DNA from: Manis javanica
Lineage: Eukaryota; Chordata; Mammalia; Pholidota; Manidae
Direction: 5' to 3'
NCBI RefSeq assembly: GCF_040802235.1
Contig: NC_133167.1
Span: 48,414,001-48,478,000, forward strand
Length of the DNA: 64,000 nt
Part shown: piece by piece, positions 12,724-25,280 of the stretch
Numbering within the stretch: the stretch's first letter is position 1
Layout of the letters: every line of letters begins with the position of its first letter
Translations under genes and position numbers: made by a program
The notes under the pieces: model-generated
Databases searched by the model: none
Told to the model about the DNA's origin: nothing
Seen by the model: the letters and a program-made list of their open reading frames with translations, nothing else

Positions 12724-14335
12724 ATTTTTAATATCACTTTATTGAGGTATGATTGACATACAAAAAGCTGTACATATTTAATGTATACAACCTGATGAGT
12801 TTGGCATTAAATGTATTTTCATGAAACCATTGTCACAATCTATGCCATAAATATATTCATCACCTCCAAAGATTTCCTTCTGCTCTCTTATTTATTTATT
12901 CGGTGATAAGAATGCTAAACTTAAGATCTACCCTCTTAGCAAATGTTTAAGCATGTAATGCAACATTGTTAGTTACAGGTGCCATGCTATGCAGATCTCT
13001 AGGACATACTCATCACGTATAACTGAAACTAGTGCCTTTTGATTAATAACCTTCCTGTTTTCTCCACTCTTAGCCCCTGGCAAATACCATTCTATTGTCT
13101 GTTTCTATGAGTCTGACTATTTTAGATTCCTTATATAAGTGGTATCATGTAGTATTTGTCTTTTTGTGTCTTTGCTTATTTTCTTAGCATAATGTCCTCC
13201 AGGTTCATCCATTTTATTGCAAATGGCAAGATTTCCTTCTTTTTAAAGACTAAATATTATTTTATACACACACACGTGTGTACATACACACACATGTGTG
13301 CGTGCCGTATTTTCCTATCCATTTATCTATTGATGGCATTTAGGGTGCTCCCATGTCTTGGCTATTGTGAATAATGCTGTAATGAACATGAGAGTTTAGA
13401 TACCTCTATAAGATCCTGATTTCGATTCCTTTGGATATATACCCTGAAGTGAGATTGCTGTTTAAAGGCTAAATATTATTTTATACACACACACATGCGT
13501 GTGCATACACACACATGTGTGCATGCCATATTTTTCTATCCATTTATCCATTGATGACATTTAGGGTGCTCCCATGTCTTGGCTATTGTGAATAATGCTG
13601 TAATGAACATGGGAGTTTAGATACCTCTACAAGATCCTGATTTCAATTCCTTTGGATATATACCCTGAAGTGAGATTGCTGTTTAAAGGCTAAATATTAT
13701 TTTATACACACACACATGCATGTGCATACACACACATGTGTGCATGCCATATTTTCCTATCCATTTATCCATTGATGACATTTAGGGTGCTCCCATGTCT
13801 TGGCTATTGTGAATAATGCTGTAATGAACATGGGAGTTTAGATACCTCTACAAGATCCTGATTTCAATTCCTTAGGATATATACCCTGAAGTGAGATTGC
13901 TGGGTCATATAGTAGAAATTTTATTTTTAATTTTTTGAAGTACCTTTATACTGTTTCAATAGTGGCTGCACCAGAGTATATTCTCTTCCATGGTGTCACT
14001 CTTCTCCACATCCTTTCCAACAATTATCTTAAAAAAATTAAAAATTTTTATAATAGCCATCTAACATGTGTAACAATACTTCATTGTGGTTTCATTTTGC
14101 ATATTCCTGATGATTAGTGATGTTGAGTACCTTTCCGTGTGCCTATTGGCCATTTGTATGTTTTTGGAGAATGTCTGTTCAGATCCTTTGTCCATTTTTA
14201 ATCATTTGTTTTTTGGTATTGAGTTTTAGGTGCTCTTTACATATGTTGGATATTAACCCTTTATCAGATGTATGGTTTGCAGACATGTTCTACCATTTCT
14301 TAGGTTTTCTTTTCATTTTGTCAATAGACTTTGAG
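12724..14335 (-). mobile_element. LINE-1, antisense, with internal triplication
   Basis: From 12724 the plus strand reads as an antisense L1 3' end ('tcactttattgaggtatgattgacatacaaaaagctgtacatatttaatgtatacaa'), then the 3' UTR and the ORF2 C-terminal region ('cttggctattgtgaataatgctgtaatgaacat', 'tgattagtgatgttgagtacctttcc'). The copy is interrupted by a three-fold tandem repeat at 13241-13902. At about 14335 the orientation flips to the adjoining sense segment. No frame is intact. Confidence 0.8.
13241..13902. repeat. Tandem triplication, about 220-bp unit
   Basis: Three copies start near 13241, 13460 and 13681, with period 219-221 bp. Each holds 'ctaaatattattttataca', a CA/TG microsatellite, 'ccatttatc.attgatg.catttagggtgctcccatgtcttggctattgtgaataatgctgtaatgaacat' and 'tatataccctgaagtgagattgctg'. 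Only the third continues into the normal L1 text ('gctgggtcatat'). The duplication therefore happened inside the L1, either after insertion or in its source copy. Confidence 0.9.
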
Positions 14336-14650
14336 CCAAAAACTGTCATAAGAGACAATTAAAGTCATTACCTATTAATAAAAGGTTTAATTTAGCAGGA
14401 AGATATAAAAATTATAAATACATAAACACCCACATCAGAGCACCTAATATATACAGACACGAGAGACACGAAGGGAGAAATAGACAGCAATATAATAAAA
14501 GTAGGAGACTTCGGTACCCCACTTTAAATAATAGATCATCCAGAGAGAAAATCATTAAGGAAAGAACAGACTTGATCTATTTGCTCTATAGACTGAATAG
14601 ATCAGGTATTTTATATGCAGCTGAAATCTCAAATATAGTAAGGATAGAGA
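14336..14650 (+). mobile_element. Inverted 5' part of the same LINE-1
   Basis: The sequence switches abruptly to sense-strand L1 ORF2: 'taatttagcaggaagatataaaaattataaatacataaacacccacatcagagcacc', then 'gggagaaatagacagcaatataataaaagtaggagacttcggtaccccac'. This is the endonuclease-to-RT linker part of ORF2. An antisense 3' part joined to a sense 5' part is the usual product of twin-primed L1 insertion. Both frames are broken. Confidence 0.75.
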
Positions 14651-15076
14651 AGTGATCTCTGATATTTTATAGCATGGAGGTCATAGTGGTCTTAATAGGA
14701 GGTTAGGAGGTGTCTCAGAGGTTGTAGGGATGGAAGTGGTAGGGGCTGGTGTGAGATAAGAGGAAAATAAGAGGAGCTTAGAGATATAGAGCTTAGTCAA
14801 AACAAAAAATGGAATATACAATAGCCCAAAAACAACAAAACAAAGCAGAAACAAAGAACATAGAAAGCAAAGAAACAAAACAACAAAATTCAAAACGTTC
14901 CTTCACATTAAATACATCTTTGAGCTACATTCTAATTTCCTTTTTACCACTTGTATTCCTCAAAAATTAACTATTTTACAGCCACTCAGTTATCCCTATA
15001 CCACATTAGATTCTCCCTCTACCACTCCAGTGAGCTGCTTACTCCATGGTTGTCAATGAATGACTGCATAATTATA
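14651..15076. other. Unassigned DNA
   Basis: Purine-rich, low-complexity sequence lies around 14690-14890 ('aaacaaagaaacaaaacaacaaaa'). I recognise no gene or named repeat. Confidence 0.4.
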
Positions 15077-15407
15077 GAGTTGACCCTTGAACACTGAGGG
15101 TGTTGGGGGTGGCAATCCCACTCCCCTGCTCACCTTGTACAATCAAAACTCTGCATATAACTTTTGACATAAACTTAACTACTCATAGCCTACTGTTGAC
15201 TGCAAGCCTTACTGAAAACATGAACATTGATTAACACATATTTTATATATTTATTATATATACTGTATTTTTACAATAAACTAGAGAACTGATAATGTTT
15301 TCTCATATTGTCACATTCTCCAGAAAGGTCCTAATATATTTATTGAAAAAAATCCATGTAAAAGTGGATCTATGCAGTTCAAACCTGTCTTGTTCAAGGG
15401 TCAACTG
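15077..15407. mobile_element. Tigger-like (Tc1/mariner) MITE fossil
   Basis: Terminal inverted repeats are visible: 'gagttgacccttgaaca' at the left and 'tgttcaagggtcaactg' at the right. The 331-bp element is flanked by TA on both sides (15075-15076 and 15408-15409), the mariner-type target. Internal text ('taacttttgacataaacttaactactcatagcctactgttgac', 'tttattgaaaaaaatccatgtaaaagtgga') matches the common non-autonomous Tigger-type fossil. No transposase frame is present. Confidence 0.8.
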
Positions 15408-15409
15408 TA

Positions 15410-16479
15410 TTTCATTCTCGTCTTAAAACTTTCCCTTCTTCTGTCATCCATGACCACCTCTTAACATTCTTTCTCCTTTCTAACATATTCTTTTTTAGCT
15501 TGCCTCTCTTCTTCCCTTCCTCAATTGTGCTTTTTTCTTTCAGTTCTTATACATTTTTTCATACTGATCGTCACAATATCTTATGGCTTCAGTGACTTCA
15601 GTTATCCCTTCAGTGTGATTCATACATTTAAATCTTAGTTCATTTTGCTTCCAAGCTCCACACCCACATCTCTAACTTTCTTATCAACATCTTCACACTT
15701 TGCTAGCCTGCAAACAGCATGTTGCCAACGTGCTTCTCTTTCAAACATTCCATGTGGTGAAGAAAGCCAGCTCTCACAAAGATATTTTTGCATAGAGCTG
15801 GAAATTGTTCCGGGGTCAAAGTAAATTGTATAGGAATATGCACTCCTTTGGAAATTTATCTATTTTAGATCTTTAAGGTTTAAATCTATAATAAATGTTA
15901 GTAGAAATATTTTACTCTTGCCAAATGTTGAGAGCTCTATAGAGAGCACACTTTAATAGATGTTTAGTAAGACATGAATGTCCAAGGTGAGATTATCAGT
16001 GTGAATTTTAATTAGTGGCAACATACTTTAGATCAGAGTGGAAACATAGTTTGGAATGGCTGATTAAACTACTGAACCATGGACATTTAGGGCACATCAT
16101 TTTTATTTTATTTCACTGTAAGATATATATATATATATCAAGTAAGTCATGATTATGATCTGAATGAACTAATTTATTTACCTTACACATTTGGTTAATG
16201 TTGCATAGGATGATGAGTATTCAAAGTATTTTTGTCAATACGTAACAGCATTGATTTGACAAAAGATGTTTTATTCCTAGTAAGTTGAAGGTATCCTAAT
16301 GCAAGAGAAGCTTATGGGAAATAAAATTGATTTTTGTTTTTCATTCATAATATCAAATTGAATATAAGTCATGTGATAAAAAAGTGCTTGAGATGAATTT
16401 ATTTAAATATTAGAAATATTATTATTCTAAGAAAGGATCCATTGAAGTTCTCTGTTACATAAGCCTGTTGAGTTCAGGG
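15410..16479. other. Unassigned DNA
   Basis: No gene or recognisable repeat apart from a short (AT)n at about 16124-16138. The stretch 15420-15760 is pyrimidine-rich but has no other structure. Confidence 0.4.
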
Positions 16480-16880
16480 CTGCAGAGATGTTTCCTTTTC
16501 ACATGGTGTATGAAGATGAATTTGAAGCCAGTGAATGGTGTTAAAGGAGAGAGAGTTGGCATAGAAATGTGGAATCACTTACAGTTTTAAGGAGGAAGTG
16601 ACATTTAGGAAAGCCTTGAATAGCAGTTATAGAAGAAGGCATGGAAAAGGGAATTCCAGGTAGAGAACATAGAATGAGGTGTGAAGTGGAAACTCAGAAT
16701 GTCTGCATGGAGCTGAGATGAATTCAGTTTGCCTGCATATCAGTGGCTGTCATAAAGGTGAAGATAAATTTGGAAAAATACTGTGAATAGACTTGAATAC
16801 CTGGCTCTGAAGTTTGAACTTCTGGAGATAGTGGCCAACCATAAAATTCTTTTGAGTTGGCTGTGGAAATAAAGGCACTA
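16480..16880 (+). repeat. Ancient interspersed repeat
   Basis: It carries the phrases 'gaagtgacatttaggaaagccttgaatagc', 'aagggaattccaggtagagaacatagaatgaggtgtgaag' and 'aatacctggctctgaagtttgaacttctgg'. These are characteristic of the same old family as at 11.8-12.7 kb, here its upstream portion. Confidence 0.45.
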
Positions 16881-17279
16881 AAGCTTTAGAAAATGTAACC
16901 TGTCAGTGGTGTATAAAAAAGCATTCGGTAGCTGGAGAGGGAGGAGATGGGTTATTGATTTCCTTGCAGTTGTAGCCTTTGTATGTGTTTACAGGGCATT
17001 GTTGCGTTCCACATGGTGGAAAGAACTCTACTTTGCTCAGACCTGAGCCTCCATTTCCTGTGTGAATCCCATGTGAGCTCAGCTGTGAGCTGCATTTTCT
17101 CTGTGTGGCCTTTCATGGATAAACTGCTTCTCTGTGCATATTTAACTTCCTGTTGAGGGCAATCTGATGTTGGTTCTCAGCCCTCTACTGTTGAAGCCAG
17201 GAGGTTTACCACCCTCATTTTACAATTTAGACTAGTGCATGACAACATTAAATTTTTTGGAAATCTTGTTTTTTTCTGG

Positions 17280-17460
17280 TAAGAACAAGGGCTTTAGAAC
17301 TAGGCAGACTTGCGTTTGATTACCATTTCTTGCCCTTTTTAAGAGTATCACAGGTCTCTGATCCTCCATTTCCTGAATGTGGGATGGGTAAAAAATGCAT
17401 AGCTATAGGTTTTTTCAAATACACCATTGAGATAAATAATGTAAAAAACTTAGCTTCTTG
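17280..17460 (+). repeat. MIR-like SINE relic
   Basis: 'agggctttagaactaggcagacttgcgtttgattacca' followed by 'ctctgatcctccatttcctgaatgtgggatgggtaaaa' corresponds to the MIR start and core. It is diverged and non-coding. Confidence 0.6.
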
Positions 17461-18439
17461 GCTTGTTCATATGGGTGATAAATAAATGATGCTGGCTTTC
17501 CTCCCCATCTTAATTGGCCTTTTGCAGAACTGTTAATTAGTGACAATTTCTTTCTTTAAACTCTCCTTCCTCCTTCTTCTTCTGTAGTACCTAATTTTCT
17601 TGGGTCTTCTCACACTACTTTTTGGCCTCACATACTCTGTTCTTTCACTAGCTTTTCTTTTTCTTGTGTATTGACCTTTCCTGGAGTCTTATTCTCTGCC
17701 CTCTTCTCTATATTATTGTTAAGTGATCTCTTTAATGCTCATAATTTCAACAACTATGTGAAAAAATTAGGTTTCCAAATTTTTATGTTTTGTAGAATTT
17801 GTCCTCTTCAGTTTCATATCCATTTTTCCTCTAGTAAGCTGAATGTAGATATTACACAAATATTTGAAATTTAACATGTCCAAGACTTAGTGTGCTATCT
17901 TCCTCCTTTTCTTATATATTTCTTTTTAAATTCCCAGTAAACGTGTCACTATTAACTGACTTTTCCAAGCCAATATCCTAGGAATTTTTCTAGACACTTT
18001 CTTCTTCTTTACTTTGTTAATGATCAAGTGTCACCTCCTAAATTGTTTTCAGTATGCCTTTCTTCTTTCTGGAGGGTCTTTCTGGAGGGACTTCAAGGCC
18101 CTCTTTGTGTGGATGGTTATAACATCCTTCTGACATGTTCTCCTGTTTTCATCTTTTTCCTCTGCAAATTCTTTCAGAGTCATTTTTTTCTAAAATGCAA
18201 ATATGATCCTGTATTTAGGTAAATATGGGAATAATTGTGAGGGTAAAACTCATACTTCTTATCTTGACACACAAGGCCACTAGTTGTCAGACCTTGCCTA
18301 CTTTGGCCTCTTCTATTTCATTTAACCTTATCTCAGGGAGCAATATTAAAACTCTTTTGCAGAAATTGTTGTTTCTAATGAGCTATGTCCTTTCCTATCT
18401 TTACATGTTCTTTAAATTCTCAGCAAAAAAATCAACTCA
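17461..18439. other. Unassigned pyrimidine-rich DNA
   Basis: Open frames of 60-72 codons at 17671, 18028 and 18225 are T/C-rich on the plus strand and give hydrophobic, phenylalanine-rich translations without motifs. I treat them as composition artefacts. Confidence 0.4.
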
Positions 18440-18700
18440 TTAATATTCAGAAATTCTTATTAAGCATCAACTGTGTGCCAGGCACTGTGCTAGGCTATTC
18501 TTTGTGAATACTTCTCATTCTGCCTTGTGCACATCTCTACTATCAAATTGAACTGTAAAGATCTGCATCTTTATCTGCCTCTTTTACTGAACATGTTCTT
18601 CTAGAGGGCAGGGAATTTTCTTACTCATCTAAGTGTCAGTAGCTCTCCACTCAGTCACAGATAATCAGTAAATCTTGAACAATGAATGAATGGTTATTTT
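18440..18700 (+). repeat. L2/MIR-type relic
   Basis: 'attaagcatcaactgtgtgccaggcactgtgctaggc' is the typical MIR/L2-associated phrase. 'ctagagggcagggaattttcttactcatctaagtgtcagtagc...gtaaatcttgaacaatgaatgaatgg' matches an L2 3' end, with its terminal 'tgaatgaatg' repeats. Confidence 0.6.
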
Positions 18701-19909
18701 AAGCAAAATGTTAATAAGATTTCTTACGGAGATTTGAAACAACAAAATTTTCCTTAAGCTTAGTAGAACACAAATAATGTTTCCTGAAATTCTGAAACTA
18801 TTGGGTTAGAAAATGAGTGTTTTAAAATAAATGGAACCCCTCAGCATTCTAGTTAATTGGTATGAATAATTTCAGACAGAAGGTCGAATATCAAATAGCT
18901 ATCTACTCTGCCTCTCTTTTGTACTTATCATATATAGTTTGATAGAAATTAGCAATAAGCCAAAGAGATGTTTACTCACAGATACCATTGCTTTTCATTT
19001 GGGTGTTGATAATGAACACTGAGAAGGCAGGCAGAGGTTCCAGGGAGTAATTGATGTTGATGTTTTGTGCTATCATGTGGATATTCTAAAAAAAGAAGAG
19101 ACACTGAACTATCATTACATGCCCAATAGTTACAAGCAGGGGCCATTCAGATCAATGATTCTTTATTGAAATGCTGTGTAGCACGCAGTGTCAGTATCTT
19201 TTTCTTACAAATAAGAAGCAAGAACAAACTATTCTGTTGAATTCATGGGCCAAGAGGGTTATTTGGATTGTATAGCCTGAACTCCTTTTTTTATTAATGA
19301 GGGAATTGAGGGCCAAAAATGTTAAAAGTATTATTAACTTGTGGTAACAAAGCTAACTAGTGTTAGAAGAAGGATAGAAGTCAGACATCCTAACTAAAAT
19401 CTTTTCCAACTCTTAAGTTCCTGCAGGTCATACTCTGTGATCTATGTGTGAACAAGATTGGTGTTGTGTTCATTTTAAACAGGCATATTAATCAGTCATT
19501 ACTTATATGCACATATGCATATATTTGTAGCTCAAATGGTTAATATTTGTGTGTCAAGTAGCTCATATTTAATATTAATTTTATATCATAAACCAAGATT
19601 TCACACATCTTATTTTTCCTTTGTTAGCACTTGAAAGTAATCCAGATAATGTCCGCTTTCCCTTCAACTCTGATAAATGTGAGATAAATATCTTCAACAC
19701 AGAGAAATGTGATTTATGGTGTATAATGAAGAGGCTCACTTCAGGCCCTATGGAATGTCCAGTCTAGACTTCAGGATTTATATTTCCATTGCATTCTCTC
19801 TACTTCCTGGAAAAGCTGTTAGGAGGAGTTTGTAACAGATGGTCAGGTGCTCAGGAGCTCTGGGTTATAACTTGCCAGGAAACTTAAGTGATATGAAGGC
19901 TGCCTGATC
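18701..19909. other. Unassigned DNA with one MIR relic
   Basis: At about 19290-19400 the text 'gagggaattgagggccaaaaatgtt...agctaactagtgttagaagaaggatagaagtcagacatcctaac' reads as an antisense MIR core. The rest is unrecognised and AT-rich. Confidence 0.4.
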
Positions 19910-20316
19910 GTCAGGGAATGGACAAAGACCATTCCAGGGGAGGGAGGTCAAAAGAAAGGAAAGAGAAACAAGCAGTAGAACAGAGGAACTGAGGTAAAAA
20001 AAAAAAAGGCAAGGACAGCGTAAGTCCAGGAGGAAGGGTGTACCTGGCCTGGCATGAGTCTGCTATGAATCCAGTAACACCACAGAGTAAGTCAAGGAAA
20101 AGGGCAGGTTGGAAGAAAAAGTTTTTATTGCTCACAGCTTGCTTCACATCACTAGCCAGGTTCCCCCACTGTCCGTCCCTTTGGCCCGTGGCACACACTC
20201 TCCTTCCCTGCCTTCCTCTTCTGGGAGGAACTCCATGGGTGGGTCCTTGGTGATTGACTGGCACCAGACCAGTTAGGTACCAGGAATGGGAGGGAGGAGA
20301 GAATGGCCATTTTCTC
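19910..20316 (-). mobile_element. LTR fragment, ERVL-like, antisense
   Basis: The right end 'ggccattttctctcca' is the reverse complement of an LTR start of the kind seen at 58341 and 31704 ('tgtagagaaaatg'). The internal block 'gactggcaccagacc..ttaggtaccaggaa' parallels 'ggatgccagaccaaagtcatgtaccaggaactgagg' at 58.1 kb. 'gtttttattgctcac' supplies an AATAAA-type signal on the minus strand. The left limit is uncertain and I found no target duplication. Confidence 0.5.
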
Positions 20317-20360
20317 TCCACCCCTTGAAAACAAAAAGTCAAGCACAGCCTTTAAGGGAG

Positions 20361-20868
20361 TGTTACAGGTTGACTCTGTTCTCCAGGGTCCTTGTCGCCA
20401 CCACAACAAAGAATTGAAAGGCAGAGACCCAGTAGCAAAGTAGAGCAAACGTTTTATTTGAATGCACTCCAATGGACGGGTGGGTGAAGGTCAGGATAGA
20501 CAAAGGCCCCAGTTTGTTAGGTGGCAGGCTTATATTTTGCATTCTGGTTGGGAGGTACCTCTTTGACTGACAAGGTAGGGTTATTTGATTTCTAGTCTTT
20601 CTGTAAGGTTCCTCTCAGTGATCTTGTCCTTTCCCCATGCTGAGGTGTGGTTTGGGCAGTTCTTAGTTCCCTTTGATTGTGCCCCGTTTGGCATCTGGTT
20701 GGGGAGGAAGTTATCTCCCTGTCAAGCCTTTACTGTCTCCACATGGACCCCCTCCCTGGGCAGAGTTTGGGCGGCTTTTTCTTTGAGCCTCATCTGGGTA
20801 GCTTCTTTAAGCCTTATTGTCCCTGTTTCTGTCTGCTCATGTCTATTTTCTCCTTAACATTCCTAACA
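20361..20868 (-). mobile_element. Solo LTR, class I family B, copy 1
   Basis: It is homologous along its length to the LTRs at 28608-29163 and 59287-59845. Shared blocks are 'caaagaattgaaaggcagagaccc', 'gttttatttgaat' (AATAAA on the minus strand), 'tgaggtgtggtttgggcagttcttag' and 'gggcagagtttgg'. It begins TGTTA and ends TAACA. Possible 4-bp target sites differ at one base (GGAG/GAAG). No internal retroviral sequence lies next to it, so it is probably a recombined solo LTR. Confidence 0.75.
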
Positions 20869-20939
20869 GAAGTAAGGAAAGAAGCAAGAATATAAGGCTG
20901 GAAAGTTTGACGTGGAAAGGTTTACCAAATTCTTGACTG

Positions 20940-21105
20940 TTAGGGTCAGATACTGTGTCAGAAAATGTCAGTTATTTCATTTAATTCTTACAACTTGAGA
21001 ACATATCCCATTTTACAGGTGAGGAAATGAGACACATTGAGGTTAAGTCATATGCCCAAATCACATGCCTAGTAAGTATCAGGACCAGGATTTAAACTTA
21101 GGCCT
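20940..21105 (-). repeat. MIR-like SINE relic, antisense
   Basis: 'tcccattttacaggtgaggaaatgagacacattgaggttaagtcatatgcccaaatcacatgcctagtaagtatcaggaccaggatttaaact' is a well-preserved antisense MIR core. Confidence 0.85.
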
Positions 21106-24100
21106 GGTATTTTCTCTTGGCAGGAGGAAAAGCTCCTTAAATGCTTCTGAGAATGCTAGTTCATGGCTGGGAAGGACTGCCTTGAAAATTTAATCCTTTT
21201 CACTGGGTTGATTCAATTGCCCTGTAATGCCTGCCCTTAGGAACTTTAATGGGTTCCTTAGCAGAGGGCTGGAAACAATGAGGTCAATTTGTAAGTCCTG
21301 AATGGTTCCAAGATTGTCTGAAAGATGGCAGTGACTTCTTCCATTGGTATTCACAGGAGCATAAGAGTGAGAAAGTTGAAATGGTAGAAATGACAATAAT
21401 GCAGGACCTCCCTGAAATGAAGGAGTAATGGTTCCTTTTTTGGCTGCAGAATTTGCTCACATAAACAAAGTGGAAGCTAGTCCTGAAATGGGGAGGAGCT
21501 GTGTGTGGTGGCTGTGGTAGTGGCCTTATTCATGAGCCTGAGCTAGGATTTGGAGCCCTATATGATTAAGATTATAGTTACACCTTAGCTCTTAATTGTC
21601 CCAAAATATGGTGTAATTTGGGGACAAGGTTACTAGCAGATTGAATTGTATTTATTGCACATATTTAAGCACATTCAAATGCCCAAAACCTGCAGTAAAA
21701 TTTTTTTTAAATCACAGTTCACAGAAGAATAATGTATTTATTATTTCCATAAGATTATAATTATGGAAAATTACAAAGAAGAAAGTGAAAAATCAGCTAA
21801 AATTTACATGGCAGAATAATCATTTTATTTGCTGAATAGCATTTATGGTATCTGTTTGTATATACAGATAGAAAGATAGATACCTAGGTAAAAATAATTT
21901 TAGAGTAGATGGGATAATATTCTACATGCATTTTTAGCATTTAATTAAAAATCTGAAACTGAAGTTACTTCTGAACTGAAGTTTTTGTTTTTAATCACAA
22001 AGCCATATTAGTATCTCTCTAGAAATAAAAAATTATGAAATATTTGAGATTCGGTCATTGCATTTTTTTAACTGCATTTTTTCAACATTATAAAGTAGCT
22101 ACATTTGTTCAACTGTGAATAAAGACCTAGGAGGTATAGACTTTCCTTCCTTCTCTTCATTTCTCTTATGCTTCATTCTTTCAGATACTACTGAGCTAAT
22201 TTTACTTTGCCTCCTTTTTCTTAAGTGCTTTAAATATGAGCTATCTTGCTACATTTGATTAATTTTTGTAGGACCACCTTAGTTTACAGTAGCAAGAAAG
22301 CTGAGTATAAATGAATCATAGATAAACATAAAATATTGGATGTTATTATAATTCAAAATGTTGATAATCCTGACTCATGATTTACCAGTTCTGTGTGCAA
22401 TACTATGTATAAAGTTTACCTCTAAACTATAAATGAATTATTAATGGCACAATTTAGAACAACACAGAAGCCTCTCTTTAAATCAGTCTTCATTATCCAC
22501 TAAATCTCTTTATAGATTATGCCTTCAATTTCCCATTTATAAGCAGAAAACATTTTGCTTTGCTTTGTGTGTTCTAGTACAGTGAGGCCGTGAGGTGAGT
22601 GACTCCTGGCTTACTGTTTTTTAAATTGTAGGTTGTTAAGTAAGATCTGCCAGATCAAGTCCTAAAACCGAGTTATTTTTCACATATTAGAATCCAAGTT
22701 GAAATGCTGGCTTGCTTGTTAAGATTTATTAACTAGAGGTAATACTTGCACATTGGCTCATTAACAGGAGAAACATTGGCCCACTCTAATCACTCACAGA
22801 ATTTTAGTAGAAAAGTTCATGATGAATGTAAGCAAAGCTCATATAAGTTCAACCCTTTTAGTGTTTAGGAAAAAAGAAAACATGACTTTTTTCCCCTCCA
22901 AGGCAGAGATGATTACCTGGTGTGCAGTTCTCCTGCAGCTGTTTTCTCTTCATGTGACCTGTTTCTTAATGCTAGAAATCACAAACTTAACTGTTTCTGA
23001 CCTTACACGGTAGAGCAGTATTGGATGTTAAAACAACAGTGAAATGGTAAAACATGTTAATGTTATGGAATGTTTTAAAACACAGAGGCTGTATCATAAA
23101 GTAGACTTGAACTTGGAGAAGTTTTTTATCCCTATGAGCCTCAGTTTCATCTGAAAAAAATGATGGAGGTGAACACGTAGGTCTCTAAGTGCCTTCTATT
23201 GGTAAAATTTTTATTCCTAAATGAGCAATGAACTATGTTGAAAATATGAGTGCCCTCTTGAGTGTCGTGTCAAGCTGCATTGCAAAAATTCAGAACTTTT
23301 TGAAACAAAAATGTATCAACGTGCTTTAACTTAAGCTTCAAGTGGCTTTGTGAAATAAAACAACTGAAATAAAACAACTAAGTCCAATTTCAAAACAGAA
23401 GGTCACTGATCATGTTTCTGTAATCAGTACCACGTTGCATCTCTGAAGTCCTGTAGTATTTCAATCTGTTTGACTGATGGTTAACCTTTTTGAATTTCCA
23501 CTGTGGTGGCTATCTGAATATCTGGAAGTGAAACACTACTTTTGTGCTGAATGAGGCAGTGTAGTCATGTCATGAAACAATAATCATACGCCTGCCCACT
23601 TTATGGTCAGCATAAATCCTGGGACTTTCAGCCAAAGTCACAAAACCAACAAGACCCAATATTTTCTATCAATTTTTATAATATGTTGTTATAACATATA
23701 TATATATATATATAGTTATTTATCTATCTATAACATTGTTAATATTATAGATATGATATATAATTATGTAATACTTAATAATGCAATTATATGATTATGT
23801 ATGTAATATCATACAAAATATAATTATTACAAATATAATTTATATTATAAAATATAATAATTATTAATATATTATATAATATTGTTATATATAACATACA
23901 TAAATTGTTATGACATATCAATTTAATAAGAACATAACATTAACTTTGTTAGCAATGATAAAGCATGTGTCAAGTTTTGATTATGGTTATCAGTTAAGTA
24001 CCATATACATGTAGTCTATGAAATTTCTTTATAGATCTATCAAAAGGTTGAAAGTAAGAGTTTTATATGTGTTTTGTATCTTCATAAACAGTTTAATAAG

Positions 24101-24889
24101 AATTTTGTGTTACACTCTTCTAGTTGGATGTTTTGTTTGTAGGAATAAGTGTTAGGGTTTTCTAGTTAGATCAGATAATTGAATCCGTGAGACTTAATTT
24201 CTCTTATAAGTAGAAAATGTTGGACTAGATGAACTCTAAATTCCTTCATCTTCAAACTACTGTATTTCTTTAATTTATGCTCAGAATAATTGAGCTGTCT
24301 CTATTTTTCTCAGTAATAATGCCAGTCATTCTGAGTTTATCCAAACTACTGGATATATACTCTACATGCTAGCAACTACTTCACAATTACTGTAAAGATG
24401 TTCATAGATTGATAGAAACGGTTAGACAGAAACCATTTAAGGTGACTGAAAATTACATGTACTTTAGTGATGATTAGAAAAATAGACTTTAAAAGTTCCA
24501 TTCATCATCTGAGTTTAGCAGTCAGTGTTATTGTATCTTGCTTGGAATTTCAAACTGTTAATTCAGTGCTTACCATGGGACTGAAGATTATGCCCAACAG
24601 GAGTCATATGTTTTTGTTTCTTTACTGAAAACTGTGATAGCATCTTCTAGCAGTATTTGTACAAAGTGATTTCAAAATAATGTTTAGTCTGGAAACTGTT
24701 GTCCCTGCCTGGAGAGTGATGTAATTCGGGCATGTTGCCTCCTGCTGACACGCTGCTTCCACAGAGTATTGTAATTGTAAATAAAAGAAGGATTAATGAA
24801 AATGGTGAAAACTGCATCTCATTTTAGGGATTACTATGTTCCAGAAGCTTAATTTTATTTTCCTGATTCTATCTTTTTGTTGACAGAGC
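21106..24889. other. Unassigned AT-rich DNA
   Basis: I recognise one MIR relic, sense, at about 23060-23205 ('gagcctcagtttcatctgaaaaaaatgatggaggtgaa'). A very AT-rich tract at 23690-23900 is built of TATA/ATTATA units. No coding segment or RNA gene was seen. Open frames at 21190, 22819 and 23603 lack motifs. Confidence 0.4.
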
Positions 24890-25280
24890 AGTAGTATATG
24901 GCACAGTCCAGGGCATAAGCAGCTTTGAGTCCAGCATAAAACTCTACCTACCTATTAGTTTTTGGAAAATTATTCAGAAACTCTGGTATTCATTTTCTCC
25001 CTCTGTAAAATATTATAATACATGTAATATTTTTGAAAGATGGCCTAGTTTTTATGAGGAAGGGCTCTTAGATTGGACAGGCTGATTGTGAATTTTGGCT
25101 CCAACTCTTGAAAGGTATGTGATTTCTCTTGTCTACTTAGTCTTAGGTTCAGTTATTTTAATGGTAAAAATAAGGTTAATAGTGTATTATGGCTTTTTCT
25201 GAGCATTAAATCAGATTATCCATGTAAAAATTTGGCACAGTGCCTGGCACAAACACATCCTTATTAACTGTTGGATATTA
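24890..25280 (+). repeat. Two MIR relics in tandem
   Basis: Two sense MIR-like segments follow each other. The first has 'tattcagaaactctggtattcattttctccctctgtaaaat'. The second, from about 25030, has 'gaagggctcttagattggacaggctgattgtgaattttggctccaactc' and ends 'gcacagtgcctggcacaaac'. Confidence 0.6.

Noticed and set aside
13241-13902. CRISPR-like array of repeats
   Set aside because: The 220-bp units are contiguous, carry L1 text and have no unique spacers. This is mammalian DNA.
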